A DNA stretch of 6,187 nt from an uncultured Chlorobiaceae bacterium (GCA_903917955.1 CAIXCO010000326.1:1-6187), one strand, 5' to 3'. Shown: positions 1 through 6,187, counted from the stretch's first letter. Notes: generated by a model from the letters alone, not told the origin. Numbers and translations are program-made.

Positions 1-464
1 TGTGGAAAATCCCTCTCCTCTTCGCGGAAAAGCTCAATAACCTCTGCGGCGGACGATGCAAGAAGAATCTTCTGGCGAACATCATCGCGGCCCGCAAGCC
101 TTGTAATGCGGCCGAGAAGTTTCAAATGCTCTGAAAGCATCTCCTCAGGCGTAGCCAAAAGGAAAACAATCCTGACAGGCTCTTCATCAATTGAATCAAA
201 ATTAATTGCATTGCGAAGTGTGGCAAGCGCCATAACCGGCAAACTCACTCCCCCGCTCTTAGCATGGGGCAGCGCCAGGCTTTTACCGATACCGGTCGAC
301 ATCTCCTGCTCACGCCTGAAAACATCCTCCCTAAGCCGCCCGATGTCGATCACACCCGGTTGAGTGGCCACAATGGAGAGCATTTTTTCAATCACCTCAC
401 TTTTCAGGGCAAGGTCAAGATTCAAAACAATACAATTTTCGGAAAGAAGGCCTTCAATTTTCAT
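1..464 (-). CDS. PTS EIIA / PtsN-like phosphotransfer protein (3' end cut by window)
   Basis: Translating the minus strand from the ATG at 464 gives 154 open codons running off the left edge. The product resembles the EIIA domain of the fructose/mannitol class, including the nitrogen-PTS protein PtsN. The diagnostic segment is STGIGKSLALPHAK at residues 56-69; His67 corresponds to the histidine phosphorylated by HPr/NPr in this family. Further along, FLLATPEE is followed by HLKLLGRITRL, as in the family core. PtsN-type proteins are about 150-165 residues, so only a few residues should be missing. The start is supported by a GAGG ribosome-binding site (473-476 on the minus strand) eight bases upstream; the nearby ATG at 478 is out of frame. 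It lies 126 bp downstream of cdsA on the same strand and may be co-transcribed. A regulatory role rather than sugar import is inferred, since no EIIB or EIIC domain is visible here. Confidence 0.87.
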   Translation of the reverse strand, partial: MKIEGLLSENCIVLNLDLALKSEVIEKMLSIVATQPGVIDIGRLREDVFRREQEMSTGIGKSLALPHAKSGGVSLPVMALATLRNAINFDSIDEEPVRIVFLLATPEEMLSEHLKLLGRITRLAGRDDVRQKILLASSAAEVIELFREEERDFP

Positions 465-590
465 GATGACAACCTCATGCGGTTAATACTTCTGCCTGTT
501 GAAAGGTGCCTATCCCGGCACACATCTGCCTGCCAATATAAAAAAAGATTTCCATCCCTGCCGCCACTGAGCCACGCACTTTCTGCCAGT

Positions 591-1418
591 TCAGAGGTGA
601 ACGGTAATAAAGTAGATAAATGGCGAGACAAACATGATGGTATCGAACCGGTCGAGCACTCCGCCGTGACCGGGAATCAGATGCGAAGAGTCTTTTACCC
701 CGGCATCCCTTTTGAACATCGATTCAATAAGGTCGCCCGCCGGACTGGCCAGCCCAATCAAGAGCCCTGTCAACAACGCTTTGGTCAACGACAACTCCGG
801 CACAAAACTGCTGTAGATCATTGATGCCGCAATGCTTCCTGCGAGACCTGTCAAAAAGCCCTCCCATGTTTTGTGAGGACTCAAACGCTCAAAGAGTTTG
901 CGATGAATAAACCTTCCGCCCAGGGCACTTCCACCAAAGTAGGCAAAAATATCGGCGGCCCATACACAAAAAAACATGAGAAAAACCATCATTTCCCCCT
1001 CTTTGCTCCCTTCAAAAAAACGAAGCCGCAACAGGGAGCCAAAAGAGAGGTTGACATAGAGCAGACCAGGCAAGATGGCCCCCAAATTAAGCAACGGAGA
1101 GCCCTCTTTCAAAAAAAGCTCCATCACGAGCAGGGCGAGCACAACGGCAAGCAACAACTCCCACACCTCCCACGTCTCGCTCTTCACATAAAAGTTGACC
1201 TGAATAAGCGCAGTTACCAGCAGCACAATCCAGAGTGCCGGAGGCTTAGCCTTATGACGTGCAAGACGATGAAACTCAAAAACAGCGAGAAGCGCCAGAA
1301 GCAAAAAAAACAGAGCGAAACCCAACCCACCAAGATCGATGAGCCACAGTAAAAAAGGAATACCCACAAGAGCCACAAGGACCCGCTGGAATAAATTATT
1401 GCTCAAAAGTTTACCCAT
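591..1418 (-). CDS. cdsA: Phosphatidate cytidylyltransferase (CDP-diglyceride synthase)
   Basis: This 275-residue integral membrane enzyme makes CDP-diacylglycerol from phosphatidic acid and CTP, the branch point for phosphatidylglycerol, phosphatidylethanolamine and cardiolipin synthesis. The C-terminal family signature is complete: SMFKR (233-237), KD (242-243), then PGHGG (249-253) and DRFD (256-259). The conserved SPHKTWEG (180-187) and the ADIFAYFGG segment (155-163) are also present. Several hydrophobic segments are clear, for example residues 15-48, 64-75, 88-103 and 211-227. Length is typical of the family. I chose the ATG at 1418 because a GAGAGGA ribosome-binding site lies just upstream (1422-1428), although the spacing is short; an in-frame TTG at 1436 would add six residues and is less likely. 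It starts 33 bp after the stop of the CPBP protease gene, so an operon is likely. Identification is firm. Confidence 0.96.
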   Translation of the reverse strand: MGKLLSNNLFQRVLVALVGIPFLLWLIDLGGLGFALFFLLLALLAVFEFHRLARHKAKPPALWIVLLVTALIQVNFYVKSETWEVWELLLAVVLALLVMELFLKEGSPLLNLGAILPGLLYVNLSFGSLLRLRFFEGSKEGEMMVFLMFFCVWAADIFAYFGGSALGGRFIHRKLFERLSPHKTWEGFLTGLAGSIAASMIYSSFVPELSLTKALLTGLLIGLASPAGDLIESMFKRDAGVKDSSHLIPGHGGVLDRFDTIMFVSPFIYFITVHL

Positions 1419-1451
1419 ACATCCTCTCTTCAACAACTACCTTCATGAAAA

Positions 1452-2384
1452 TCATCTCCGCAGCAGAGCAGAAAGCCGCTGGAGAACCATTATAAACAAC
1501 AGGATACTTCCCGTAACAACAAACCACCACCACGGCGAAACAAGAAGAGCCTTTGACTCCAGAGCCCCCTCAAGATTTCTTTCTTCTATAAAAAAAAGAA
1601 AAAACAACGCAACCAGATTGTTCATGAAATGAACAACAACAGGAACCGCCAAATTGCCTGTCTGAGCATAAATATACCCAATATACCATCCAAGCAAGGC
1701 AAGAGGTAAAAGATTTGCCGCGCTCAAATGAAAGAATGCAAAAATAAAGCCTGTCAGCACCACTGCATTGCCGGAAGAGATAGAGTTGGTGTAATTCTGC
1801 TGGATATAGCCCCTGAAAAAAAGCTCCTCACAAAGTGCGGGAGTGAGAGCAAAAACAACGACTACCGACAGATATTCCGGAAATGAGCCCGCCTGGGCAA
1901 GTTGCCGGATGAACGACTCCATCACATCACGCTGGCGAACCACTTCCGCTCCGGCAGAACCAAGTGCCGGCCAAAGATAATGATCCTGAACTGCGGTAAT
2001 GGTATGGAGCAGAGGCTGAAGCAGAAAAATACCTCCCACCGTCAGGGCCGCCATCCCAACATCAATCGGCCTGCCTATCCCCAAAAAAGCAAGACTCTGT
2101 GGTGAAAAGGGATTTTTTTTACCGATATGCCAGCCTGCAAGCAGAAGAACGGGAAGGGCAAGCACAAGAATTTGCCCAACGGCCTGAATCAACCGAATGA
2201 AAGGGAGCTGACTTTTATCAAGGGTTGACAAAGAAAAAGCTGCCCCGCTGCCGCCACTGACAAAAGACAAAAGCACCCCTCCGGCAAGCGGATAGAGCAG
2301 CATGATGACAATTAAAAAAAGGGTATTGGCCAGAAAAGAGGGGCGCCGCTGGGCGAAAAGATCAGGAAAAAAAAACTTCTGCAT
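1452..2384 (-). CDS. CPBP-family intramembrane metalloprotease (CAAX protease/Abi-like)
   Basis: This 310-residue multi-pass membrane protein carries the glutamic-type/metal-dependent protease motifs of the CPBP (Rce1/Abi) family. Motif 1 is EELFFR with Glu186, Glu187 and Arg191; motif 2 is FAFFHL with His219; motif 3 is VHFMNN with His252 and Asn256. The first helix spans about residues 18-42. Further helices lie around 67-84, 107-127, 171-184, 206-219, 226-240, 246-266 and 286-301, with the motifs in the C-terminal half as usual. Bacterial members are linked to processing of membrane proteins or peptides, but the substrate cannot be inferred here. The ATG at 2384 is preferred over a start at 2447: the N-terminal hydrophobic architecture begins after it, and a promoter-like sequence (2419-2447) would overlap the longer version. 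No good Shine-Dalgarno precedes 2384, so the start is uncertain. It is the first gene of the leftward run into cdsA. Confidence 0.88.
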   Translation of the reverse strand: MQKFFFPDLFAQRRPSFLANTLFLIVIMLLYPLAGGVLLSFVSGGSGAAFSLSTLDKSQLPFIRLIQAVGQILVLALPVLLLAGWHIGKKNPFSPQSLAFLGIGRPIDVGMAALTVGGIFLLQPLLHTITAVQDHYLWPALGSAGAEVVRQRDVMESFIRQLAQAGSFPEYLSVVVVFALTPALCEELFFRGYIQQNYTNSISSGNAVVLTGFIFAFFHLSAANLLPLALLGWYIGYIYAQTGNLAVPVVVHFMNNLVALFFLFFIEERNLEGALESKALLVSPWWWFVVTGSILLFIMVLQRLSALLRR

Positions 2385-2418
2385 AGAAAAATTTACGTTA
2401 CACTGAATCCTTGAGAAT

Positions 2419-2447
2419 TTGATACCTTGTCCCTCTTGAACCATCAA
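2419..2447 (-). promoter_or_regulatory. Candidate sigma70-type promoter for the protease-cdsA run
   Basis: On the minus strand, TTGATG (2447-2442) is followed after exactly 17 bases by TATCAA (2424-2419). Each matches the -35 and -10 consensus at four of six positions. Transcription would begin near 2412, giving a leader of about 28 bases to the ATG at 2384. The placement between divergent genes is sensible, but the match is only moderate and was found by eye. Confidence 0.35.
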
Positions 2448-2456
2448 CTATTCAAG
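2435..2456. repeat. Short inverted repeat in the divergent intergenic region
   Basis: CTTGAA (2435-2440) and TTCAAG (2451-2456) are perfect 6-base inverted arms separated by 10 bases. They overlap the -35 element of the proposed leftward promoter and sit 43 bases before the start of the rightward glycosyltransferase gene. The site could be a small operator, but arms this short arise by chance in AT-rich spacers. Confidence 0.25.
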
Positions 2457-2498
2457 CCTTATCAACAGATAGGTATTGGAAAGGGAAAAAACAAGTCC

Positions 2499-3518
2499 AT
2501 GCTCAAGATTCTCTGCTTTCACAACGCAACCCATCGAGCCAGTTACCGGTACAGGGTTGAACAATTTTTGCCCTACTGGCGCGACCACAATATTGAGATG
2601 CAAACCGTCTGCATTTCAGGAAACGAGTACGTCAACCTCCTCAGCCATCTTTTTACTTTAGAGCAGTATGACTATGTTCTTTTGCAAAAAAAGATCATTC
2701 CCCGCCTGCTCATCAACATCATAACAAAACAGTCAAAACTCATTTATGACTTTGATGACGCCCTCTACTCAAGAGAGAGCCGGGAATTGGAACAAGGTAA
2801 AGCGACGCCGCGCAGTACCATCAAAAAGCTGAACCATATCCTGAAAAAATCAACACTTGTTTTTGCAGGGAATCAGGAGCTTGCACGCTACAGCAAAACC
2901 GTTAGCGAGAACGTCCATATCATACCGACCGCTCTCGGTGCACAGAAGGCAGAAAGAGCGATCCCTCCCCAATCCGACGGCATAACAATCGGATGGATCG
3001 GTAATGACGTTAATCTCTTTTACCTCTCAACCATTGATAATGCCACCCTCTTTTTACAACAGAAGTATCCCTCCGTCCGGTTTTCCTTGCTGTGCGGCAA
3101 CCCTCCCCAAGAGCTGAAAACCCGGTGGGATTTTGCACCCTGGTCGCAGAACACTGAAGTCGAGTGGCTACACTCAATCGATATCGGCATCATGCCACTC
3201 ACCGATGACCCCTGGAGCCGAGGCAAATGCGCCTTCAAGCTGCTGCAATACATGGCCTGCGGAAAGCCGGTTATTGCCTCCGACGTAGGAACAAACGGAA
3301 CAGCGGTTTTTGACTCCATCAATGGGTATCTGGTACGCACAACCGAAGAGTGGATTGATGCGCTTGAACTGCTCATTCTTGACAGGGAGAAGCGAATCCG
3401 AATGGGCCAGGAGAGCCTGAAAATCTTTACAGAACAGTTTGAACGGAGTCGCATTCAGCAGAAAATTGCCGATATTCTCTTTTCCAGAGCAAACGACCTC
3501 CCCAAGAAAAGATCTTGA
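2499..3518 (+). CDS. Glycosyltransferase, GT-B fold (GT4/GT1-like)
   Basis: This predicted 339-residue cytoplasmic enzyme should transfer a sugar from a nucleotide donor during surface polysaccharide assembly; donor and acceptor are unknown. The N-terminal domain (about 1-150) contains YDFDDALY at 83-90, a hallmark of a particular group of bacterial GT-B transferases, and RASYRYRV at 13-20. The C-terminal domain starts at IGWIGND (164-170). It has DIGIMPL (228-234) followed by RGKCAFKLLQYMACGKPVIASD (split here as RGKCAFK, 241-247, then LLQYMACGKPVIASD), the nucleotide-sugar binding segment. In this subgroup the usual EX7E glutamates are replaced, here by Lys and Gln at the equivalent places. 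The ATG at 2499 is chosen because MLKILCFHN begins the first beta-strand of the fold. The in-frame TTG at 2427 would add 24 residues unlike the family. The nearest purine-rich stretch (AAAGGG) is rather far upstream. The downstream fusion gene follows after 83 bp on the same strand. Confidence 0.88.
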   Translation: MLKILCFHNATHRASYRYRVEQFLPYWRDHNIEMQTVCISGNEYVNLLSHLFTLEQYDYVLLQKKIIPRLLINIITKQSKLIYDFDDALYSRESRELEQGKATPRSTIKKLNHILKKSTLVFAGNQELARYSKTVSENVHIIPTALGAQKAERAIPPQSDGITIGWIGNDVNLFYLSTIDNATLFLQQKYPSVRFSLLCGNPPQELKTRWDFAPWSQNTEVEWLHSIDIGIMPLTDDPWSRGKCAFKLLQYMACGKPVIASDVGTNGTAVFDSINGYLVRTTEEWIDALELLILDREKRIRMGQESLKIFTEQFERSRIQQKIADILFSRANDLPKKRS

Positions 3519-3601
3519 ACAACAGAATGGCGTTTCACAAAACATCAGCCCTGTTCCGTCAACACATCAGGGGATAACTTGCACTGTAGTAACATAAAGC
3601 A

Positions 3602-5695
3602 ATGAATTTTCTCTTTCTCAACTCCTCACGGAGCAAATGGGGTGGCGGTAATGAAAAATCACTGCTGCTGGCCACAAAAGCACTGAAGAATCACAAAACA
3701 GTGCTCGCTTACCGAAATGAGCAGGTCGGAGAGCATTTCAACATCGCGAAATACAAGCTGCCTTTTCTCAATGAGGCAGATCTTTATACTCTTGCAAAAC
3801 TGATTACAATAGTTAAAAAACACCAGATAGACGTCATCATACCCTCCATGCGAAAAGATTACGCATTGGCAGGTATGGTCAGCAGAATCTGCGGTATCAA
3901 AAATATTCTATGGCTTGGGACCACGCTTGATCTCAGAAATAAATGGATCTACAACCTCGTCTTCAATATCATGGCTGACGGTATCATCGTCAACGCCGAG
4001 AAAATAAGGGAGACCCTTCTCCGGTCACGCTTTATGCGCCCGGAAAAGATCAAGGTGATCTACTATGGGCTCGATCCCCAAGAAATAGCAAGGCAGTGCT
4101 GCGAGGAGATTCCCAAGCCATTCCCATTCATGATCACCGCCATGGGAAGAGTGGAACCCAACAAGGGATTTGATTTTCTCATCAGAAGTTTTGCCCGTTT
4201 TCTGACGGCGACACAAGCCCCCGATGCAGGAGTCGTTATTATGGGCCAGGGGCCTCAACTGGAAGAGTACAGGGAACTTGCAGCGAGTCTCGGAATTGCC
4301 GACCGTATTGTCTTTACGGGCTACATTGCCAATCCCTTTCCCTACCTGAAGCAGAGCGATATCTTTACCCTCACCTCCATCATGGAAGGGCTCTCCATCG
4401 CACTGCTTGAAGCGATGTTTCTCGGCATTGCCCCCGTCAGTACCTACGCGGGCGGTGTTGAAGAGGTTATCACTGATGAAAAAAACGGCTTTTTGTTGCA
4501 CTATGGCGATGAAGAAAAACTTGCGAAACTGCTTACAAAACTGTACAAAAACCCTTTGCTGAAGCAGGAAATGGGAGTAGAGGCTCGCCGCACAGTTTTA
4601 CCCATCTTCTCACTCGAAAAACTACAGAGGGAAATAGTCACTTTTTCAGAGAGCTGCGGCAAAAAAAAGCGGCCATTCCGTCACCGCTTTGCAAGTGCCC
4701 TCCAGCGCATCACGAAGCGGCGGAATAGAGAAGTCGCTTTTGATCAACCGCTCAAAAGCGTCGTCATTCTGGCAAAAGAGCGCTATGGTGACAGCATCAT
4801 GCTCACCCCCCTGATTGGCAGCCTGCGCAGAGATTTTCCAGGAATTTCTATCTTTATCATCACCTTTAACCAGATCATCTTCGATTTTTTCAGTAGTGAC
4901 CCCAATATTACGGCAGTTTATCACACAAAAAAAAATCTGGCGCGATACTGTATCGGCATACTCTCAAAAAAGTTTGATCTGCTTTTTAACATCAAAGATC
5001 ATCCATCGACCAACTTTCTCATCCACTCCACGCTCATCCGCGCACAATACAAAATCGGCCATTGCAACCCTTTTCACGACGGGCTCTACGACCACCTCAT
5101 CCGGCTCAACCCCAAAACGCATGAATCGGCAAAAAACCTTGCTCTTCTAAATGTTATGGGTAGCACAACACCATTGCAACCGTGCAAGCCATATCTACCG
5201 ACTATGCCGGTTTCACCAACTGTCACCGCATTCATCGAAGCCCTTCAGCCCGGCCAATGCATCGGTATTAACATCAGTGCCGGCCACAGCGGAGGCCACC
5301 GAAGCCTTGAACAATGGTACGAACTCGTTACCAGCTTCCCTGATGAAACATTCATCATCTTTTCAGCACCTCATGATCTCGAAGAAAAAAGAGAGCTTGA
5401 GCGACGGCATTGTAGCATCCTGCTGTCACCAGCAACCGCCAACCTCTATGAAGTCGGTGAAATAGTCAAAAATCTCAAACTCCTCATCACCCCCGACACC
5501 GCACTCATTCATGTTGCATCCTGCTCCAACACCCCCGTTATTGGGCTCTATCGCCACACCGAGACAGACCACCACCAATTCGGGCCAATGAGCACCCTGC
5601 AAGAGATCATTATTTCGCCAACACCCGATGTCACCAACATTGAGAGCAACACAATATCGGCGTCACTCAGAGAGATGCTGAAAAAGCTGCCTTGA
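3602..5695 (+). CDS. Bifunctional glycosyltransferase: GT4 domain fused to GT9 heptosyltransferase-like domain
   Basis: This 697-residue protein joins two complete GT-B transferases. Residues 1-345 are GT4-like: SKWGGGNEKS (11-20) is the glycine-rich acceptor loop, MGRVEPNKGFDFL (181-193) holds the phosphate-binding Arg183 and Lys188, and MEGLSIALLEA (261-271) gives the EX7E pair Glu262/Glu270. After a very basic linker (about 350-385), residues 386-697 are GT9-like. GDSIMLTPL (396-404) carries Asp397, equivalent to the catalytic Asp of WaaC. PDTALIHVAS (631-640) and PVIGLY (645-650) form the donor-binding end, with Asp632 matching a heptose-binding Asp. Both halves therefore look active. The second domain would use ADP-heptose or a similar sugar; a role in LPS core or a related glycan is inferred. 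There is no in-frame ATG, GTG or TTG between the linker and GDSIM, so the GT9 half cannot be translated alone. Start ATG 3602 fits the fold, but its Shine-Dalgarno is weak. Confidence 0.9.
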   Translation: MNFLFLNSSRSKWGGGNEKSLLLATKALKNHKTVLAYRNEQVGEHFNIAKYKLPFLNEADLYTLAKLITIVKKHQIDVIIPSMRKDYALAGMVSRICGIKNILWLGTTLDLRNKWIYNLVFNIMADGIIVNAEKIRETLLRSRFMRPEKIKVIYYGLDPQEIARQCCEEIPKPFPFMITAMGRVEPNKGFDFLIRSFARFLTATQAPDAGVVIMGQGPQLEEYRELAASLGIADRIVFTGYIANPFPYLKQSDIFTLTSIMEGLSIALLEAMFLGIAPVSTYAGGVEEVITDEKNGFLLHYGDEEKLAKLLTKLYKNPLLKQEMGVEARRTVLPIFSLEKLQREIVTFSESCGKKKRPFRHRFASALQRITKRRNREVAFDQPLKSVVILAKERYGDSIMLTPLIGSLRRDFPGISIFIITFNQIIFDFFSSDPNITAVYHTKKNLARYCIGILSKKFDLLFNIKDHPSTNFLIHSTLIRAQYKIGHCNPFHDGLYDHLIRLNPKTHESAKNLALLNVMGSTTPLQPCKPYLPTMPVSPTVTAFIEALQPGQCIGINISAGHSGGHRSLEQWYELVTSFPDETFIIFSAPHDLEEKRELERRHCSILLSPATANLYEVGEIVKNLKLLITPDTALIHVASCSNTPVIGLYRHTETDHHQFGPMSTLQEIIISPTPDVTNIESNTISASLREMLKKLP
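4661..4728 (+). other. Candidate -1 frameshift signal in the GT4-GT9 linker
   Basis: An A8 run (4661-4668) in the interdomain linker sits in phase as A AAA AAG (4663-4669, codons Lys355-Lys356), the same heptamer used by E. coli dnaX. AAAGCGG (4666-4672) and CCGCTTT (4684-4690) are perfect inverted arms. CCGCTT can instead pair with AAGCGG at 4715-4720, a stem starting 14 bases after the heptamer. A -1 shift would add 19 codons and stop at TAG 4726-4728, giving a 375-residue GT4-only protein. Only a weak AGAGAG lies upstream as a stimulator. Lysine-rich linkers naturally contain such runs, so function is unproven. Confidence 0.3.
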
Positions 5696-5837
5696 CAAAA
5701 GAAATTTCGTCAACGAGGATCAAAAAGATTTGGGTATTATGTAACCTTATTTCAATGGCAGAAATCCCACTTATTTTGAACAAAAATATTGAATGACTCC
5801 ATCTTCATACAATTCCAAAAATTTGATAGTTAAATAA
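5696..5837 (+). other. AT-rich intergenic spacer
   Basis: This spacer separates the fusion gene from the acyltransferase fragment and is clearly richer in A and T than the coding DNA to its left. TTGACA at 5692-5697 is a perfect -35 hexamer overlapping the fusion stop codon, but no good -10 lies 16-18 bases beyond it. TTGAC (5692-5696) also pairs with GTCAA (5709-5713) around the palindrome GAAATTTC (5701-5708). No U-tract follows, so this is not a convincing terminator. No small gene was recognised. Confidence 0.5.
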
Positions 5838-6065
5838 ATGAAATTTAACAAAAAGGGAAACAATAAAGACAATCTTGAACGACTTGAACATCCAAAATAC
5901 CGTGCAGATATCGACGGCTTACGCGCAATAGCCGTACTTTCAGTTGTTGGGTTTCATGCATTTCCTTACTGGATTAAGGGCGGTTTTATTGGTGTTGATA
6001 TTTTTTTTGTGATTTCCGGTTTTTTAATATTAACCATTATATTTGAGGCTCTCCGCATAATTTAG
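5838..6065 (+). pseudogene. Acyltransferase 3 (OafA/YrhL-like) N-terminal fragment, interrupted
   Basis: The 75-residue reading frame begins like the membrane O-acyltransferases that acetylate LPS O-antigen and other surface sugars. YRADIDGLRAIAVLSVVGFH (21-40) covers the conserved R-x10-H region with His40, and GGFIGVDIFFVISGFLI (48-64) is the next conserved membrane segment. Full-length members have at least about 330-380 residues and often 600 or more with a C-terminal SGNH domain. Similarity stops at about residue 70 (IIFE), and the last five codons (ALRII) read into foreign-looking DNA before TAG. The break coincides with the insertion-sequence-like GGCTCT at 6047, so the intact gene is probably split by an insertion rather than naturally short. 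The start ATG lacks a visible Shine-Dalgarno. Family assignment is firm; the fragment should not be functional. Confidence 0.82.
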
Positions 6066-6187
6066 TGGGTTGCAGTGAAACCATAATACTTCATAATAGA
6101 GTGGGATGGCAAAGATTGCTACGATAAAAAATGTCTTAGTTCGGTAGATCTCGAAGATGTTAAAGGCTCTGGGGCGAGGCTGCTAAA
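6047..6187. mobile_element. Probable insertion-sequence end, ISL3-like (partial)
   Basis: Acyltransferase homology ends at 6046-6047, where the DNA changes to GGCTCTCCGCATAATTTAGT followed by GGGTTG. From memory, ISL3-family elements have termini beginning GGCTCT and often an AGTGGGTT block about 20 bases in. The first 140 bases contain no supported gene, as expected for an element's terminal non-coding stretch before its transposase. GGCTCT recurs at 6165-6170. The transposase and the second end lie beyond the window, so the family call is tentative. Confidence 0.42.

Noticed and set aside
506..521. Hairpin GTGCC/GGCAC between cdsA and the ptsN-like gene
   Set aside because: The stem is only five pairs and no U-tract follows in the leftward direction; the T run at 541-546 (minus sense) has no strong stem before it. 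Not called a terminator.
264..1352. Long plus-strand frames at 264-824 and 873-1352
   Set aside because: They lie antisense to ptsN-like and cdsA coding sequence, have no recognisable domains and have low-complexity compositions typical of shadow frames.
2385..2447. Longer N-terminus for the CPBP protease from 2447
   Set aside because: It would run across the best promoter candidate and adds polar residues not expected before the first helix.
2427..2498. Longer N-terminus for the first glycosyltransferase from TTG 2427
   Set aside because: The extra 24 residues do not resemble the GT-B fold start, and the region overlaps promoter-like DNA.
3020..3545. Minus-strand frames of 144 and 123 codons under the first glycosyltransferase
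   Set aside because: Their sense partner has clear GT-B motifs throughout; the antisense translations show no family features.
3542..3572. Direct repeat ACATCAG (3542-3548, 3564-3570) with CCCTG/CAGGG arms between the two glycosyltransferase genes
   Set aside because: The arms are too short and there is no T tract, so neither terminator nor operator status can be supported.
4927..4935. A9 run inside the GT9 domain
   Set aside because: It lies within folded-domain coding sequence (Lys-Lys-Asn codons), not at a boundary, and a shift there would only destroy the enzyme. It does show that A runs are common here, which tempers the linker finding.
6087..6187. Open plus-strand frame at the right edge
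   Set aside because: It has no ATG start, no recognised motif and is about 33 codons long, so it is not called as a transposase start.
1..6187. Search for CRISPR repeats, tRNA/rRNA genes, riboswitches or defence modules
   Set aside because: No regularly spaced repeats, cloverleaf-like segments or defence-protein motifs were seen by reading both strands.

Overview
This window looks like a chromosomal segment from a Gram-negative, mid-GC bacterium. The gene set (an EIIA/PtsN-like protein, CdsA and a CPBP membrane protease in one run, beside a glycosyltransferase cluster) and the general flavour of the proteins suggest a green sulfur bacterium (Chlorobium/Pelodictyon-like). This is an impression from memory, not a proven assignment. 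The GT9 heptosyltransferase-type domain independently points to an LPS-bearing envelope.

Left part (1-2384, minus strand): three genes probably form one transcription unit, read right to left. They are a CPBP-family intramembrane metalloprotease (1452-2384), phosphatidate cytidylyltransferase cdsA (591-1418, 33 bp downstream) and a PtsN/EIIA-like phosphotransfer protein (1-464, 126 bp further on, 3' end beyond the window). A sigma70-like promoter facing left can be proposed at 2419-2447 and supports the shorter protease start. This half is membrane-lipid and regulatory housekeeping.

Right part (2499-5695, plus strand): two surface-glycan genes run divergently from it. The first is a single-domain GT-B glycosyltransferase (2499-3518). 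The second is a 697-residue fusion of a GT4 glycosyltransferase with a GT9 (ADP-heptose transferase-like) domain (3602-5695). The GT9 half has no start codon of its own, so the two activities are made as one chain. The linker between them carries an A8 tract containing the dnaX-type slippery heptamer A AAA AAG, next to inverted repeats. A -1 shift there would end after 19 codons and release a free GT4 domain of about 375 residues. This is the most interesting feature, though it remains a hypothesis.

Right edge (5696-6187): an AT-rich spacer precedes the N-terminal 70 or so residues of an OafA-type acyltransferase 3 membrane protein, which is abruptly cut. At the break the sequence reads GGCTCT, resembling my recollection of ISL3-family insertion-sequence ends, so the gene is probably interrupted by an element whose body lies outside the window. 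Together the right half reads as an accessory LPS/O-antigen-type locus with ongoing gene disruption. I saw no tRNA, rRNA, CRISPR array or defence system.
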